Below, piece after piece: positions 27,899-37,306 of a stretch of DNA of 64,000 bases. Numbering within the stretch: the stretch's first letter is position 1; each line of letters opens with the position of its first letter. Under the pieces are notes generated by a model that saw only the letters and a program-made list of their open reading frames with translations, had not been told where the DNA came from and did no database searches. The position numbers and the translations under genes are program-made. The stretch comes from an uncultured Mycobacteriaceae bacterium (GTDB taxonomy: Bacteria; Actinomycetota; Actinomycetes; Mycobacteriales; Mycobacteriaceae): positions 124,001 to 188,000 of the forward strand of contig CADEGF010000003.1 in the NCBI GenBank assembly GCA_902826815.1, written 5' to 3'.

Positions 27899-30349
27899 AT
27901 GAGCACTGACGTCCACTCCCCATCGGCACATCTCTCCGACGACGAACTCGCGCAGATCGACGGGTGGTGGCGGGCCGCAAACTATCTGTCGGTTGGCCAG
28001 ATCTATCTGCTTGACAACCCGCTGTTGCGCACCCCGCTGGTTGCTGAGAACGTCAAACCACGGCTTCTCGGCCATTGGGGCACCACGCCCGGACTCAACT
28101 TCCTCTACGCGCATCTCAACCGCGCGATCAAACAACGCGCCACATCGATGCTCTACGTCACCGGCCCAGGGCACGGCGGACCCGGCCTGGTCGCCAACGC
28201 GTATCTGGACGGTACGTACTCGGAGGTGTATCCGGACATCAGTCCGGACGAGGAGGGCCTACGAAGGCTGTTCCGGCAGTTCTCCTTTCCTGGCGGCATA
28301 CCCTCGCACGTCGCACCCGAGACTCCCGGCTCGATCCACGAGGGCGGCGAACTCGGATACGCCTTGTCGCACGCTTACGGTGCCGCCTTCGACAATCCCG
28401 ACCTCGTGGTCGTCGCGGTCGTCGGCGACGGCGAGGCGGAGACGGGTGCTCTTGCGACCAGCTGGCACTCGAATAAGTTCATCCATCCCGTCAACGACGG
28501 TGTAGTGCTGCCGATCCTGCACCTCAATGGCTACAAGATCGCCAATCCCACTGTTCTAGACCGGATTCCACAGGATGAGTTACGCAGCCTGATGGTCGGC
28601 TACGGTTACAAACCGTATTTCTTCGAAGCGTCTGAGGATGACGACACGGCAGACGCGCACAGGCGCTTCGCCGAACTGCTGGACGTGGTCCTCGACGAGA
28701 TTTCCGTTATCAAGGCCGCCGCCGGTGGCGACGAGCAGCGGCCCAACTGGCCGATGGTCGTGTTCCGCACTCCGAAGGGCTGGACGGGTCCGGGCTACAT
28801 CGACGGGAAGAAGACGACCGGGTCGTGGCGGGCCCATCAGGTGCCGCTCGCCAGTGCCCGCGACACCCCGGAGCATCTGCAGGTGCTCGCCGACTGGTTG
28901 GCTTCCTACCGCGCCGATGAGCTGTTCGACGCGAACGGCAGACTCGACCCGGCGATCGCGGCGCTGGCTCCGGCGGGCGATCGGCGGATGAGCGATAACG
29001 CGCACGCCAACGGCGGGCTGCTGCTCAAGAATCTTCGGCTGCCGGACTTCCGCGACTACGCCGTCGACGTGCCGGCGCCGGGCGCAACGACCGCAGAAGC
29101 CACCCGCGTACTCGGACAGTGGCTGACCGACGTGATCCGGCTGAACCCCGCGAACTTCCGCATCTTCGGGCCTGATGAGACGGCGTCGAATCGGCTGCAG
29201 GCGGTCTACGACGCGACCGACAAGCAGTGGAACGCCGAGTTCTTCGGTCCGGAGGTGGACGAGCACCTGGCGCGTGCCGGCCGGGTGGTCGAGATGCTGT
29301 CAGAACATCAATGCCAGGGCTGGCTCGAGGGTTACCTGCTGACCGGTCGGCACGGGCTGTTCAACTGCTACGAGGCGTTCATCCACATCATCGACTCGAT
29401 GTTCAACCAGCACGCCAAGTGGCTGAAGGTGACGGACCACATTCCGTGGCGGCGTCCCATCGCCAGCCTGAACTACCTTCTGTCCAGCCATGTTTGGCGT
29501 CAGGACCACAACGGCTTCAGCCACCAGGACCCTGGGTTCATTGACCACGTCGTGAACAAGAGTGCCAGCGTCGTTCGGGTCTATCTTCCGCCCGACGCCA
29601 ACACGCTGCTATCCACCTATGACCACTGCCTGCGGTCTCGCCAGTACGTCAACGTCGTCGTTGCCGGCAAACAACCCCACCCCAACTTCCTTGCGATGGA
29701 CGAGGCGGTCGCCCACTGCACACGCGGAGTGGGAATCTGGGAGTGGGCCGGCAGCGAGAAGCTGGGCGAGGAGCCGGATGTCGTGTTGGCGGCCGCCGGT
29801 GACGTGCCGACTCTCGAGGCGCTCGCGGCGGCTGATCTGCTGCGCAGACACCTGCCGGAATTGAAGGTCCGGTTCGTAAACGTGGTGGACCTGATGCGCC
29901 TACAGGACGAGACCGAACATCCGCACGGGTTGTCCGGCCGCGAATTCGACATGATCTTCACCCCGGACAAGCCGGTGATATTCGCCTACCACGGCTATCC
30001 GTGGCTGATCCACCGGCTTGCCTACCGGCGCAGCAACCCGAGCAGGATCCACGTACGCGGCTACAAGGAGGAGGGCACCACCACCACGCCGTTCGACATG
30101 GTGATGCTCAATGACCTTGACCGGTACCACCTTGTCATCGACGTCATAGACCGCGTTGTGTCGCTGGGATCGACCTGCGCGACGCTGCGCCAGGAGATGA
30201 TCGACAAGCGGATTACCGCCCGCGAGTACACCCGCGAACACGGTGATGACATTCCCGAGGTGCGTGACTGGGTCTGGCCGGGTGCCCGAGATGCGGGCGT
30301 CGTGTCCGACATCGCCGCCACCGCCGCGACCGGCGGTGACAACGAGTAG
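27899..30349 (+). CDS. xfp: Phosphoketolase (xylulose-5-P/fructose-6-P)
   Basis: 816 residues. The thiamine-diphosphate protein splits xylulose 5-phosphate or fructose 6-phosphate into acetyl phosphate plus an aldose phosphate. Marks: [36 protein letters not shown] and [15 protein letters not shown]. Acetyl phosphate would require acetate kinase, not in this window. ATG at 27899 is standard ([17 protein letters not shown]). Divergent from the CoA-transferase with 82 bases between starts. Confidence 0.93.
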   Translation: MSTDVHSPSAHLSDDELAQIDGWWRAANYLSVGQIYLLDNPLLRTPLVAENVKPRLLGHWGTTPGLNFLYAHLNRAIKQRATSMLYVTGPGHGGPGLVANAYLDGTYSEVYPDISPDEEGLRRLFRQFSFPGGIPSHVAPETPGSIHEGGELGYALSHAYGAAFDNPDLVVVAVVGDGEAETGALATSWHSNKFIHPVNDGVVLPILHLNGYKIANPTVLDRIPQDELRSLMVGYGYKPYFFEASEDDDTADAHRRFAELLDVVLDEISVIKAAAGGDEQRPNWPMVVFRTPKGWTGPGYIDGKKTTGSWRAHQVPLASARDTPEHLQVLADWLASYRADELFDANGRLDPAIAALAPAGDRRMSDNAHANGGLLLKNLRLPDFRDYAVDVPAPGATTAEATRVLGQWLTDVIRLNPANFRIFGPDETASNRLQAVYDATDKQWNAEFFGPEVDEHLARAGRVVEMLSEHQCQGWLEGYLLTGRHGLFNCYEAFIHIIDSMFNQHAKWLKVTDHIPWRRPIASLNYLLSSHVWRQDHNGFSHQDPGFIDHVVNKSASVVRVYLPPDANTLLSTYDHCLRSRQYVNVVVAGKQPHPNFLAMDEAVAHCTRGVGIWEWAGSEKLGEEPDVVLAAAGDVPTLEALAAADLLRRHLPELKVRFVNVVDLMRLQDETEHPHGLSGREFDMIFTPDKPVIFAYHGYPWLIHRLAYRRSNPSRIHVRGYKEEGTTTTPFDMVMLNDLDRYHLVIDVIDRVVSLGSTCATLRQEMIDKRITAREYTREHGDDIPEVRDWVWPGARDAGVVSDIAATAATGGDNE

Positions 30350-30394
30350 CTCTCGACCTCGGCAAATATCGTTCCCAGGTACCATTGGCCGGTT

Positions 30395-31162
30395 ATGTCT
30401 GACGCAGCGGCTTCGATCCCACCAGCGGCGCACCCCTCGGTGCTTCAGCTGGCTGCGATACATCATTTCCGCGCGTACATCGACATCGCGGTGGTCGTCG
30501 TCGTGCTTGCCATCACCAACCTCGTCGCGCACTTCACGACGCCGTGGGCCAGCATCGCCACCGTTCCCGCGGCCGCCGTCGGCCTCCTGGTGCTTGTGCG
30601 GTCGCGCGGCCTCGGCTGGACCGAACTCGGCTTGGGCCGCGACCACTGGAGAGCCGGCGCCGGTTACGCGCTGGCTGCGGTCGTCGTGGTGATGACGGTC
30701 ATCGCGATCGGGGCGGCACTGCCGTGGACCAGACCGATGTTCATGAACAACAACTACGCCACGCTGTCCGGCGCGCTGATCGCGTCGATGATCATCATCC
30801 CGTTGCAGACGGTGATTCCCGAGGAAGTGGCGTTTCGCGGTGTTCTGCACGGGGCGTTGGACCGGGCGTGGGGATGGCGGGGTGTCGCTGCGGCGGGCTC
30901 GCTGCTGTTCGGCCTCTGGCACATCGCCACCTCGCTCGGCCTCACCAGCAGCAACGTCGGCTTCACCCGCATCTTCGGCGGCGGCCTGCTCGGCACGATC
31001 GCCGGTGTGGTGCTTGCGGTCGCGGCGACCGCGGTGGCAGGTTTCGTCTTCACATGGCTGCGCCGCCGCAGCGGCAGCCTGATCGCGCCGATCGCCCTGC
31101 ACTGGTCGCTGAACGGACTCGGTGCACTGGCGGCGGCGTTGGTGTGGCACCTGTCAATGTGA
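30395..31162 (+). CDS. CPBP family intramembrane metalloprotease
   Basis: 255 residues with about seven helices. The three active-site motifs of the CPBP (Rce1-like/Abi) family are present: EEVAFRG (about 147-153), FGLWH (about 170-174) and HWSLN (near 239). Likely cleaves or processes a membrane-linked peptide; some relatives act in bacteriocin immunity. The stop overlaps the end of the convergent CGNR gene by 9 bases. ATG start, 45 bases after xfp, so co-transcription with xfp is possible. Confidence 0.85.
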   Translation: MSDAAASIPPAAHPSVLQLAAIHHFRAYIDIAVVVVVLAITNLVAHFTTPWASIATVPAAAVGLLVLVRSRGLGWTELGLGRDHWRAGAGYALAAVVVVMTVIAIGAALPWTRPMFMNNNYATLSGALIASMIIIPLQTVIPEEVAFRGVLHGALDRAWGWRGVAAAGSLLFGLWHIATSLGLTSSNVGFTRIFGGGLLGTIAGVVLAVAATAVAGFVFTWLRRRSGSLIAPIALHWSLNGLGALAAALVWHLSM

Positions 31163-31747
31163 CGGTGCGCCGCGCTTGCGTGCCCTGAACTCGCGGTTCT
31201 TGAGCATGTTTCCGCACGACGACATGTCGCACCAGGTGCCGCCGTGGTTACGCGAACGGTCGTAGAACGCCCACTGACAGTCGTCGTTACCGCAGGCCTT
31301 GAGCCGCGACCAGGTGCCGTCCCGTTGGGCGTCACGGATGATCAGCAACATCTCGACGAGCCGCGAATGCACCGAGTTGCCGGTAGCCGACAGCATGATC
31401 TCGCCGTGTTCGTCGAAATCGGCGCGCGCGGTGCCGTCGGCGGCGACGTCGCGCAGCGGCGCGAGGGCGCTCGGGGTCGGCGGTGGGCCGCCCGCGTTGT
31501 GCACGAGCATCGCTCGCAAACCCTCGCGGACACCGCGGAGGCGCGCCAGGTCGTCGTTCCGCAACTCCGAGTGGGCGCTTAGCAGGCCGTTGGCCACCAA
31601 CCACGGTTGGGCGTCGGCCGGGTCGGCGAGCCTGTCAGGGCCGTCGGGCAGCTCGGCGGTGTTGACCAGCGCCTGGATCCGGCCGAGCTGATCTGGCGCC
31701 GGCTTGGACTCGGTGTCCCCCAGCCAATGCGTATGCGACGACGGCAT
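31154..31747 (-). CDS. CGNR zinc-finger (ABATE domain) regulator
   Basis: 197 residues. The N-terminal ABATE domain (ALVNTAELPDG..DRLADPADAQPWL) is followed by a C-terminal zinc finger with four Cys: KACGNDDCQWAFYDRS and TWCDMSSCGN. The CGNR motif is replaced by CGNM at the end. The family is thought to bind DNA, but few members have been studied. It starts 17 bases from a set of repeated TGACCGGT-type elements shared with the divergent gene, so autoregulation is likely. Confidence 0.82.
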   Translation of the reverse strand: MPSSHTHWLGDTESKPAPDQLGRIQALVNTAELPDGPDRLADPADAQPWLVANGLLSAHSELRNDDLARLRGVREGLRAMLVHNAGGPPPTPSALAPLRDVAADGTARADFDEHGEIMLSATGNSVHSRLVEMLLIIRDAQRDGTWSRLKACGNDDCQWAFYDRSRNHGGTWCDMSSCGNMLKNREFRARKRGAPSH

Positions 31748-31764
31748 GGAACGAGTGTACGACC

Positions 31765-31826
31765 GCGTGACCGGTAAAGCAATTTGACTAGTCATGCGTG
31801 ACCGGTGTAGCGTTTTTACCAGTCAC
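31765..31826. promoter_or_regulatory. Four-copy operator between divergent genes
   Basis: Four copies of a TGACYRGT-type element occur in 62 bases: GCGTGACCGGTAAAGC (31765-31780), the perfect palindrome TGACTAGTCA (31785-31794), GCGTGACCGGTGTAGC (31796-31811) and an inverted TTACCAGTCAC (31816-31826). The two long copies are exactly 31 bases apart, three helical turns, so proteins would bind one face. It lies between the CGNR regulator and a divergent unknown gene. Confidence 0.6.
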
Positions 31827-31863
31827 AGAATGGCAACGGTTTCATCGAAAAGAGGACAGCATC

Positions 31864-32352
31864 ATGAGTGGGATCAGGATTTCCGTCGGCTTTCTCTCCA
31901 CCGGTCAGATTCACGATGCGGTACGGCGCGACGATGCGACGCGGGTTTCCGTCCGCACACGCGTGATCGCCAGACTCAGGGCAGGCAAGCTCGACCGGAT
32001 GCTGGCAGTCGGCGTGCCTGCGCCCGAAGGCAGTGCACTGGCCGTCCATGCCGCGCGGTTGATGTCCGTGCGTGAGCGTGAGGCCGTCGCCCGCTCACTT
32101 CGCCGCACACTCCATGATGCGTACAGTCGCAACGCTCTGATGGCGTCGCGGACGGCGCTGCACGTGCCAAATGTGAAGGCGGCCAAGGACCGAATCGACC
32201 AAGTCACGTTGCGGTTGCACTCGCCGAGGCCGGTGACTCCGCGTGGCGTCGCGCGACTGCGGGTGCTGTTGTCCGACGGGTCGGGGCCGATGTACCGGTA
32301 TGGCCGCGGCGACCTCGAGGGCCGGCTTGGCGCGGCACTGGCGGAGCTGTAG
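31864..32352 (+). CDS. Conserved-looking protein of unknown function
   Basis: 162 residues, basic and helical, with no membrane segment or signal. Notable stretches: RVSVRTRVIARLRAGKLDRMLAVG, AVHAARLMSVREREAVARSLRR and SGPMYRYGRGDLEGRLG near the end. I do not recognise the family. GAGGACAGC eight bases before the ATG is a good ribosome-binding site. It is divergent from the CGNR regulator and shares its operator array, so the two probably answer to the same signal. Confidence 0.7.
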   Translation: MSGIRISVGFLSTGQIHDAVRRDDATRVSVRTRVIARLRAGKLDRMLAVGVPAPEGSALAVHAARLMSVREREAVARSLRRTLHDAYSRNALMASRTALHVPNVKAAKDRIDQVTLRLHSPRPVTPRGVARLRVLLSDGSGPMYRYGRGDLEGRLGAALAEL

Positions 32353-32360
32353 CCGTCGTT

Positions 32361-33377
32361 CTACGGCCGCAGTACCGCGGCGCCGGAGACGCGGCCCGCG
32401 GCCAGATCGGCGAGCGCGACATCGGCGCGGCCCAGCGGATACTCGGGCGTCGTCACATCGATGTGGTGGCGGCCGGCGAAAGCCAGGAACTCACGGGCAT
32501 CCTCGCGGGTATTGGATGTCACCGAGCGCACCTGGCGCTCGTAGAACAAATGCCGTTCGTAGTTCAGCGCCGGGATGTCGCTGAGGTAGATACCCGCAAT
32601 GGCCAGTGTGCCGCCACGGTCGAGTGCCTCGAGCGCAGGCGACACCAGCTCGCCGACGGGCGCGAACAGAATGGCGGCATCGAGTTTCACCGGCGGCGCC
32701 GCGTCGGCGTCCTGAGCCGAAGCCGCGCCAAGCGACAGCGCCAACTCTCGTGCGGCTGCGCCTCGCGTCATCACGTGCACCTCGGCGCCCTCGGCGAGCG
32801 CCACCTGCGCCGTGATGTGTGCGCTGCCGCCGAAGCCGTAGATACCGAGCCTGCCGCCGACCGGAAGGTCGGCGCGCATCAGGGAGCGGTAGCCGATGAT
32901 TCCTGCGCACAGCAGCGGGGCCAGTTCGGCATCGGAGTACCCCGGGGGCAGCGGGTGAGCGAAAGCTGCTGGGACCGTAGTGAATTCGGCGTAGCCACCG
33001 TCGGCGTCCCAGCCGGTGTAGAGCGAGCGCGGGCACAGGTTCTCCCGGCCACGGAGGCAGAATGTGCACTCCCCACATGTGTGCCGCAGCCAGGCGACGC
33101 CGACGCGATCCCCGACGCTGAATTCGTCTCCGCTGTCCTCACCGAGCCCGACGACCTCGGCGACCACCTCATGCCCGGGTATCACGCTCGGCCGGTGAAC
33201 CGGGAGGTCGCCTTCGGCGACGTGCAGATCGGTGCGGCACACTCCGCAGGCCCGCACCGCGACGAAGAGCTCGCCCGATGCAGGCGACGGCACCGGAGCC
33301 GTTACGCGCTCCAGCGGATGCGTGTCCATGCGACCAGGACTGCGCACCCGCCACGCGGTCATCGAGGTGTTGTTCAT
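32361..33377 (-). CDS. adhA: Zinc-dependent alcohol dehydrogenase
   Basis: 338 residues of the medium-chain dehydrogenase family. Catalytic zinc ligands in [10 protein letters not shown] and PGHEVVAEV; structural zinc Cys in [24 protein letters not shown]-type Rossmann turn ([10 protein letters not shown]). It reduces aldehydes or oxidises alcohols with NAD(P)H. Matches Rv1862 in sequence style and in position near the GlsB-like gene and apa. ATG start. The upstream 92 bases carry a tandem repeat and matched GAACGTTC sites. Confidence 0.9.
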   Translation of the reverse strand: MNNTSMTAWRVRSPGRMDTHPLERVTAPVPSPASGELFVAVRACGVCRTDLHVAEGDLPVHRPSVIPGHEVVAEVVGLGEDSGDEFSVGDRVGVAWLRHTCGECTFCLRGRENLCPRSLYTGWDADGGYAEFTTVPAAFAHPLPPGYSDAELAPLLCAGIIGYRSLMRADLPVGGRLGIYGFGGSAHITAQVALAEGAEVHVMTRGAAARELALSLGAASAQDADAAPPVKLDAAILFAPVGELVSPALEALDRGGTLAIAGIYLSDIPALNYERHLFYERQVRSVTSNTREDAREFLAFAGRHHIDVTTPEYPLGRADVALADLAAGRVSGAAVLRP

Positions 33378-33383
33378 ACGCGA

Positions 33384-33458
33384 CGAACGTTCCTAACCGG
33401 TCGAATTCTCCGCTCAAATATCAACGGGTCTCAAATATCAACGGGTAAGGAACGTTCG
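33384..33458. repeat. Inverted GAACGTTC sites around a 17-bp tandem repeat
   Basis: CGAACGTTCCT at 33384-33394 and its reverse complement AGGAACGTTCG at 33448-33458 flank two exact adjacent copies of CTCAAATATCAACGGGT (33413-33429 and 33430-33446). The whole set fills the gap in front of adhA. It looks like a regulatory region with one half-duplicated. Confidence 0.6.
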
Positions 33459-33469
33459 GCAGGGTTGCA

Positions 33470-33772
33470 CTAGTTCTTGCGCTGCACCATCCCCACAAGC
33501 CAAAGCAGGATCACCGATCCAAGGATCGCGGTGAACAGCGTGAACCACCATCCGCCCGCAGCGGTGTCGAGGAAGAAGCTCAGCAGGAAGCCGCCGATCA
33601 GCGCGCCGACGATGCCGATCACGATGTTCATCAGAATGCCCGAGCCGCCGCCCTTGACGATCTTGCCTGCGATCCAGCCGGCGAGCGCGCCGATGATGAT
33701 GTAGCCGATCCAGCCGACACTGGTCAGTGTTGTTGACCGAGCGGCCAACTCGGTCACAGTAATGGCATCCAT
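33470..33772 (-). CDS. GlsB/YeaQ/YmgE stress membrane protein
   Basis: 100 residues with three helices: GWIGYIIIGALAGWIAGKIVKG, ILMNIVIGIVGALIGGFLLSFFL and WFTLFTAILGSVILLWLVGM. The glycine-zipper first helix with GWIAGKI is the signature of this small family, linked to stress but with no defined activity. ATG at 33772 follows AGGAG by about 9 bases; upstream frame is rejected. Position matches Rv1861. Confidence 0.85.
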   Translation of the reverse strand: MDAITVTELAARSTTLTSVGWIGYIIIGALAGWIAGKIVKGGGSGILMNIVIGIVGALIGGFLLSFFLDTAAGGWWFTLFTAILGSVILLWLVGMVQRKN

Positions 33773-33897
33773 CTCCGCGATCTCCTGCCTGTTGGCGCCC
33801 AACGCGACCGCTGGGCCAACCTCCGGTATACGCCCGAAGCGTAACGATTCAGCCGTCGAATCGGATACGAACAAGATCAAACGGACGGGTGAACGAA

Positions 33898-33929
33898 AAA
33901 CGGCCGACCCCAATGTGGGTCGGCCGTTT
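33898..33929 (-). terminator. Intrinsic terminator after apa
   Basis: A 13-bp perfect stem, AAACGGCCGACCC with GGGTCGGCCGTTT, loop of six. Read on the minus strand it is followed by a short T run (TTTTT including the last stem bases). It begins 12 bases after the apa stop. It could also work in the other direction. Confidence 0.8.
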
Positions 33930-33940
33930 CTCGATTGTTG

Positions 33941-35062
33941 TCAGCCCGCGGGCATCATTCCCGGTGCGTTGGCCGGGTCCACAGGAACCCCGACTCCGAC
34001 CGGTGGACGCCCCGGTGCTGGCGGCGGCGCATTGGGATCCGGCGGCGGCGCATTGGGATCCGGCGGCGGTGCATTCGGATCAGCAGGCGGTGCATTGGGA
34101 TCCGCGGGTGGCGGCGCTGCGTTCGGGTCCGGCGGCGGCGGCGCGGGCGGCGCCCATGGCCGGATGGAATTGGCGAGCGCGACGGCCGCACCCTTGTCGA
34201 CGGGATTGTTGGTGGTGCCCAGCCAGACCACGAACCACCGCTCGTTGCGCTGGCCGCGCGGAGTCAGGGGCTGACCGGGTGCCACTGTGGGCGTCGCGTT
34301 GCCGACCACCCCGGCCCAGATCTGGCCGGTGGGCTTGGCGGTATCGGTGAACTTCACGTCATAGGCGGAGAACGCGCCTGGCATGGACTCAGATCCGAGC
34401 GCGCCGTTCTCCTGACCGACCCGGGTGCCGGGGAACGGCATGAAGAACTCGCCCATATCGGAGGCCAACCGGGTGGCCGCCTTGCCGTTGTCGGCCTCGG
34501 CGCCCGCGAACAGCTTCATGTCCAGCCTGCCCAGCAGCACGCTGGTGTCGTTGGCGGGCTGCTCTCCCGGCGCGGGCGCAGGCGTTCCCTCGGGCCCCGC
34601 CTTGGTCAGCAGCGCCTGCCCGTAGGACAACTGAGTGGAGTCGGAGACCTTCCAGCCGGCAGGCAGTACGTAACTGAAGCCACCCGCAGCGTTGTCGATG
34701 CGGCCGGGCTCCGGTGCGGGCGGCGCAGGCGGTGCGTTCGGATCGGCCGCAGGTGGCGGTGGCGCGTTCGGATCGGCAGGCGGCGGTGGCGCGTTCGGAT
34801 CGGCAGGCGGTGGCGCGTTCGGATCGGCAGGTGGCGGCGGCGCATTGGGATCGGCCGCAGGTGGCGGCGGCGCATTGGGATCGGCAGGCGGACCCTGCAT
34901 AAAGGTATTGCCTCCGGGCGCAGGCTCGGGCGACGGCTCAGGGTCGGCCTGGGCCACGGACGGCAGCGTGAGAGCCACCACCGCGGCGCCTGCCAGCGCG
35001 GCCATCACCAAGCTCTTGGCGCGGCGATTGCGGAGTTCAGGGATCGCGTCCGGCACATGCAT
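33941..35062 (-). CDS. apa: Alanine/proline-rich secreted antigen Apa
   Basis: 373 residues. Signal peptide to about residue 39 ([11 protein letters not shown]), then a proline tract built on DPNAPPPP (about 60-117), a folded central domain ([16 protein letters not shown] through [16 protein letters not shown]) and a second tract of PPPDPNA units (about 308-354). This is the layout of the mycobacterial 45/47-kDa antigen, a cell-surface protein that is O-mannosylated and binds fibronectin. The M. tuberculosis gene is Rv1860. The ATG start is convincing. Transcribed with its own terminator. Confidence 0.92.
   Translation of the reverse strand: MHVPDAIPELRNRRAKSLVMAALAGAAVVALTLPSVAQADPEPSPEPAPGGNTFMQGPPADPNAPPPPAADPNAPPPPADPNAPPPADPNAPPPPADPNAPPPPAADPNAPPAPPAPEPGRIDNAAGGFSYVLPAGWKVSDSTQLSYGQALLTKAGPEGTPAPAPGEQPANDTSVLLGRLDMKLFAGAEADNGKAATRLASDMGEFFMPFPGTRVGQENGALGSESMPGAFSAYDVKFTDTAKPTGQIWAGVVGNATPTVAPGQPLTPRGQRNERWFVVWLGTTNNPVDKGAAVALANSIRPWAPPAPPPPDPNAAPPPADPNAPPADPNAPPPDPNAPPPDPNAPPPAPGRPPVGVGVPVDPANAPGMMPAG
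34005..34150 (-). repeat. C-terminal PPPDPNA-coding repeats of apa
   Basis: Plus-strand sequence repeats GGATCCGGCGGCGG-type units about 21-24 bases long, five to six copies, encoding DPNAPPP. Copies differ at a few bases. Length polymorphism between strains would be expected. Confidence 0.75.
34712..34887 (-). repeat. N-terminal DPNAPPPP-coding repeats of apa
   Basis: Six units of GGATCGGCAGGTGGCGG-type sequence, 21-27 bases each, encoding ADPNAPPPP. Near-identical neighbours suggest slippage or unequal crossing-over. Confidence 0.75.
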
Positions 35063-35247
35063 GCAGACGAAACTACAGTGTTGCTGTCGTGACGCAAGTG
35101 TGGGGCGGTCTCAAAGTGTTTCGCTGTGAGGTTGCTGACAAGCTAATAGCAAATGCTAGCGCCTTGGTTGAAAGTTGCTGGCACAACGAGCTGGCCGCGC
35201 GGTGCACGCGAAGTTCGTTCATTTGATCGACGCGCGTCCGCCGCCCG

Positions 35248-36333
35248 TTACGCGACGGGATGAACGGTGACCTCCTGCGCCTTGACCGAGAAGTAAACGC
35301 GCTCCCCCGGGACGATCCGAAGTTCGCTCGCGGAATCGGTGGTGATATCAGCGGCGATCCCCGGGGCACCGTTCGGTTGCTCTTCGGCGCGCACGCGAAG
35401 GGCGGGACCCCTACTGTCCAGTTCGGCCACCACCACCTCGACGGTGTTTCTCGGGCTGCCGTGCGGCTTGTCCCGATAAATAGCGACGGCCGCGGGCGGG
35501 AAGAGCGCTACCGCGGGTCGTCCGACCACGACGTCCGGCGCGGGGTTGCCGTGCCAGGCCGCGCCCCATTCGGTATTGAGAGCGCCATCGGGTCCCGCGG
35601 TTCCGCTGACGAGGTTCACCCCGGCGAAGCGAGCGCCAAAATGACTCCGCGGTGCAGCCAAAACCGATGCTGTGAAACCGGATTCGACGATACGGCCGGA
35701 GTCGATGACCACTACCCGATCGGCAAGTGTCAACACGTCGAGGACGTCGTGCGTGACCAAGACCGCTGACCTGCCGTTCTCTGTCAGTTTGTCACGCAAG
35801 AGCTTTCGCATCGCCGAAGCGGTCGAGACATCGAGTCCGGCGAGCGGTTCATCGAGCAGCAACACATCGGGCTCTGCCGCAAGGGCGCGAGCGACCGCGA
35901 CGCGTTGGGCCTGGCCACCCGACAACTGCTTCGGCATGCGGTCGGCAAGGCCCCCTGCGTCGACCTGGCTCAGCCAGTGCACGGCGGCTTCGTCGGCCTT
36001 TCGGCGGCGTCGCCTGCGCTGACCGCTTCGCGGTGCGAACGCAACGTTGGCGGCGACACTCATGTGTGGGAACAACAACGCATCCTGGAGCAGCATGCCG
36101 ACCCTGCGCGCGTGCGTCGGCACGAATACCCCGGAAGCGGTGTCGGTGAGCAACCGATCGCCGAGCCGTATCACTCCCGGTTCGGGACGGACCAGGCCTG
36201 CAATCACGTGAAGCGCGGTCGACTTGCCCGCGCCATTGGGCCCCAGAATGGCCAGCACTTCGCCTGCGGCTGTAGCGAATTCGATGTCGACGCCGCGGCC
36301 TTCGACGACGGCGCGCACGTGCATATCCGTCAT
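35248..36333 (-). CDS. modC: Molybdate ABC transporter ATPase
   Basis: 361 residues. Walker [11 protein letters not shown] loop in [15 protein letters not shown], signature LSGGQAQRV, Walker [13 protein letters not shown] and H loop VTHD. The C-terminal 100 residues ([16 protein letters not shown]..) form a TOBE domain that binds oxyanion. It powers import with ModB. The start ATG overlaps the modB stop as ATGA. Apa lies downstream in the same direction after about 185 bases with no repeat or relic seen. No modA gene is present next to it. Confidence 0.9.
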   Translation of the reverse strand: MTDMHVRAVVEGRGVDIEFATAAGEVLAILGPNGAGKSTALHVIAGLVRPEPGVIRLGDRLLTDTASGVFVPTHARRVGMLLQDALLFPHMSVAANVAFAPRSGQRRRRRRKADEAAVHWLSQVDAGGLADRMPKQLSGGQAQRVAVARALAAEPDVLLLDEPLAGLDVSTASAMRKLLRDKLTENGRSAVLVTHDVLDVLTLADRVVVIDSGRIVESGFTASVLAAPRSHFGARFAGVNLVSGTAGPDGALNTEWGAAWHGNPAPDVVVGRPAVALFPPAAVAIYRDKPHGSPRNTVEVVVAELDSRGPALRVRAEEQPNGAPGIAADITTDSASELRIVPGERVYFSVKAQEVTVHPVA

Positions 36334-37139
36334 GCGGCACTTCCTGCCATCGCCGAACCCGATCGCAGTGTCCTGGTACCGAGGCCGAGCACAACGACGG
36401 CCGCGACCGCGACCAACAACACCGAGAGGGCGACGGCTGCGTCGGCGTCGGTTTCCCGTTGCAGGTAGATCTCGAGCGGCAGTGTCCTGGTGACCCCTTC
36501 GCGTGAGCCGGCGAACGTCAGCGTGGCTCCGAACTCCCCCAGCGACCGAGCGAACGCCAGCACCGCCCCCGAGACCAGGCCGGGCGCAAGAAGCGGAAGA
36601 GACACCCGCCACCACACCGTCGTCGGCCGTGCTCCGAGCGTCGCCGCCACCACGTCGTAGTCACGGCCCGACGTGCGTGCCGCGCCTTCGAGTGCGATGA
36701 CGAGGAACGGCAGCGACACGAAGGTCTGGGCCAGCACCACCGCGGTCGTCGTGAACGCGATCCGGATGCCTGCGGCGTCGAGATACTGGCCGACCAGCCC
36801 GAGCCTGCCGAACGCATACAGAAGTGCGATACCGCCCACCACCGGCGGCAGCACCAACGGCAGCAACAGCAGCGGGCGCAACATTTGCACCGCCCTGCCG
36901 TCGTTGCGGGCGAGCACGAGTGCCAGCGGAACGCCGAAGAGCACGCACAGCAGCGTGCTGGCGGTTGCGGTCTTCAGGCTCAGAAGCAGCGCCGCGCGGG
37001 AGGAGTCGCTGGTGATGAGTGTCCAGAACTGCGGCCAGTCGACCTTCGCGATGATGGCCACCAGAGGCAGCACGACGAACAATGCCCCGACCGCGGCGGG
37101 GAGGTAGATCCAGCGCGGCAGCGCAGGCGCGGTAGTCAC
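36330..37139 (-). CDS. modB: Molybdate ABC transporter permease
   Basis: 269 residues with about five or six helices. The cytoplasmic EAA-type loop [19 protein letters not shown] is present. Forms the membrane channel with ModC. GTG at 37139 is chosen; TTG codons at 37142 and 37145 are alternatives and none has a clear ribosome-binding site. This is odd for the first gene of an operon and fits loss of an upstream coupled gene: in H37Rv modA precedes modB. Only about 160 bases separate this start from the divergent SDR gene. Confidence 0.88.
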   Translation of the reverse strand: MTTAPALPRWIYLPAAVGALFVVLPLVAIIAKVDWPQFWTLITSDSSRAALLLSLKTATASTLLCVLFGVPLALVLARNDGRAVQMLRPLLLLPLVLPPVVGGIALLYAFGRLGLVGQYLDAAGIRIAFTTTAVVLAQTFVSLPFLVIALEGAARTSGRDYDVVAATLGARPTTVWWRVSLPLLAPGLVSGAVLAFARSLGEFGATLTFAGSREGVTRTLPLEIYLQRETDADAAVALSVLLVAVAAVVVLGLGTRTLRSGSAMAGSAA

Positions 37140-37149
37140 CAACAAAACC

Positions 37150-37172
37150 CTAGGTCACCACGCTAGGTCACC
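37150..37172. repeat. Direct repeat CTAGGTCACC upstream of modB
   Basis: Two exact copies of CTAGGTCACC at 37150-37159 and 37163-37172, three bases apart, directly before modB, where modA would normally end. Could be a binding site or a mark of the deletion. Confidence 0.5.
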
Positions 37173-37306
37173 GAAGCATTGCAGGTCGGGATCGTGCTGC
37201 CACGGATGTGCGCGTCGGGTTTCGCCGAATAGCTACCGTCCAGTAACATCGTCCGCGGATCGCCGCCACGACGGCGGAGATCCCGCGCTAACAGGAGGTC
37301 ATGGCG

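Noticed and set aside
33384-33394. LexA/SOS box
   Set aside because: GAACGTTC lacks the spacer of the mycobacterial SOS box (GAAC-N4-GTTC).
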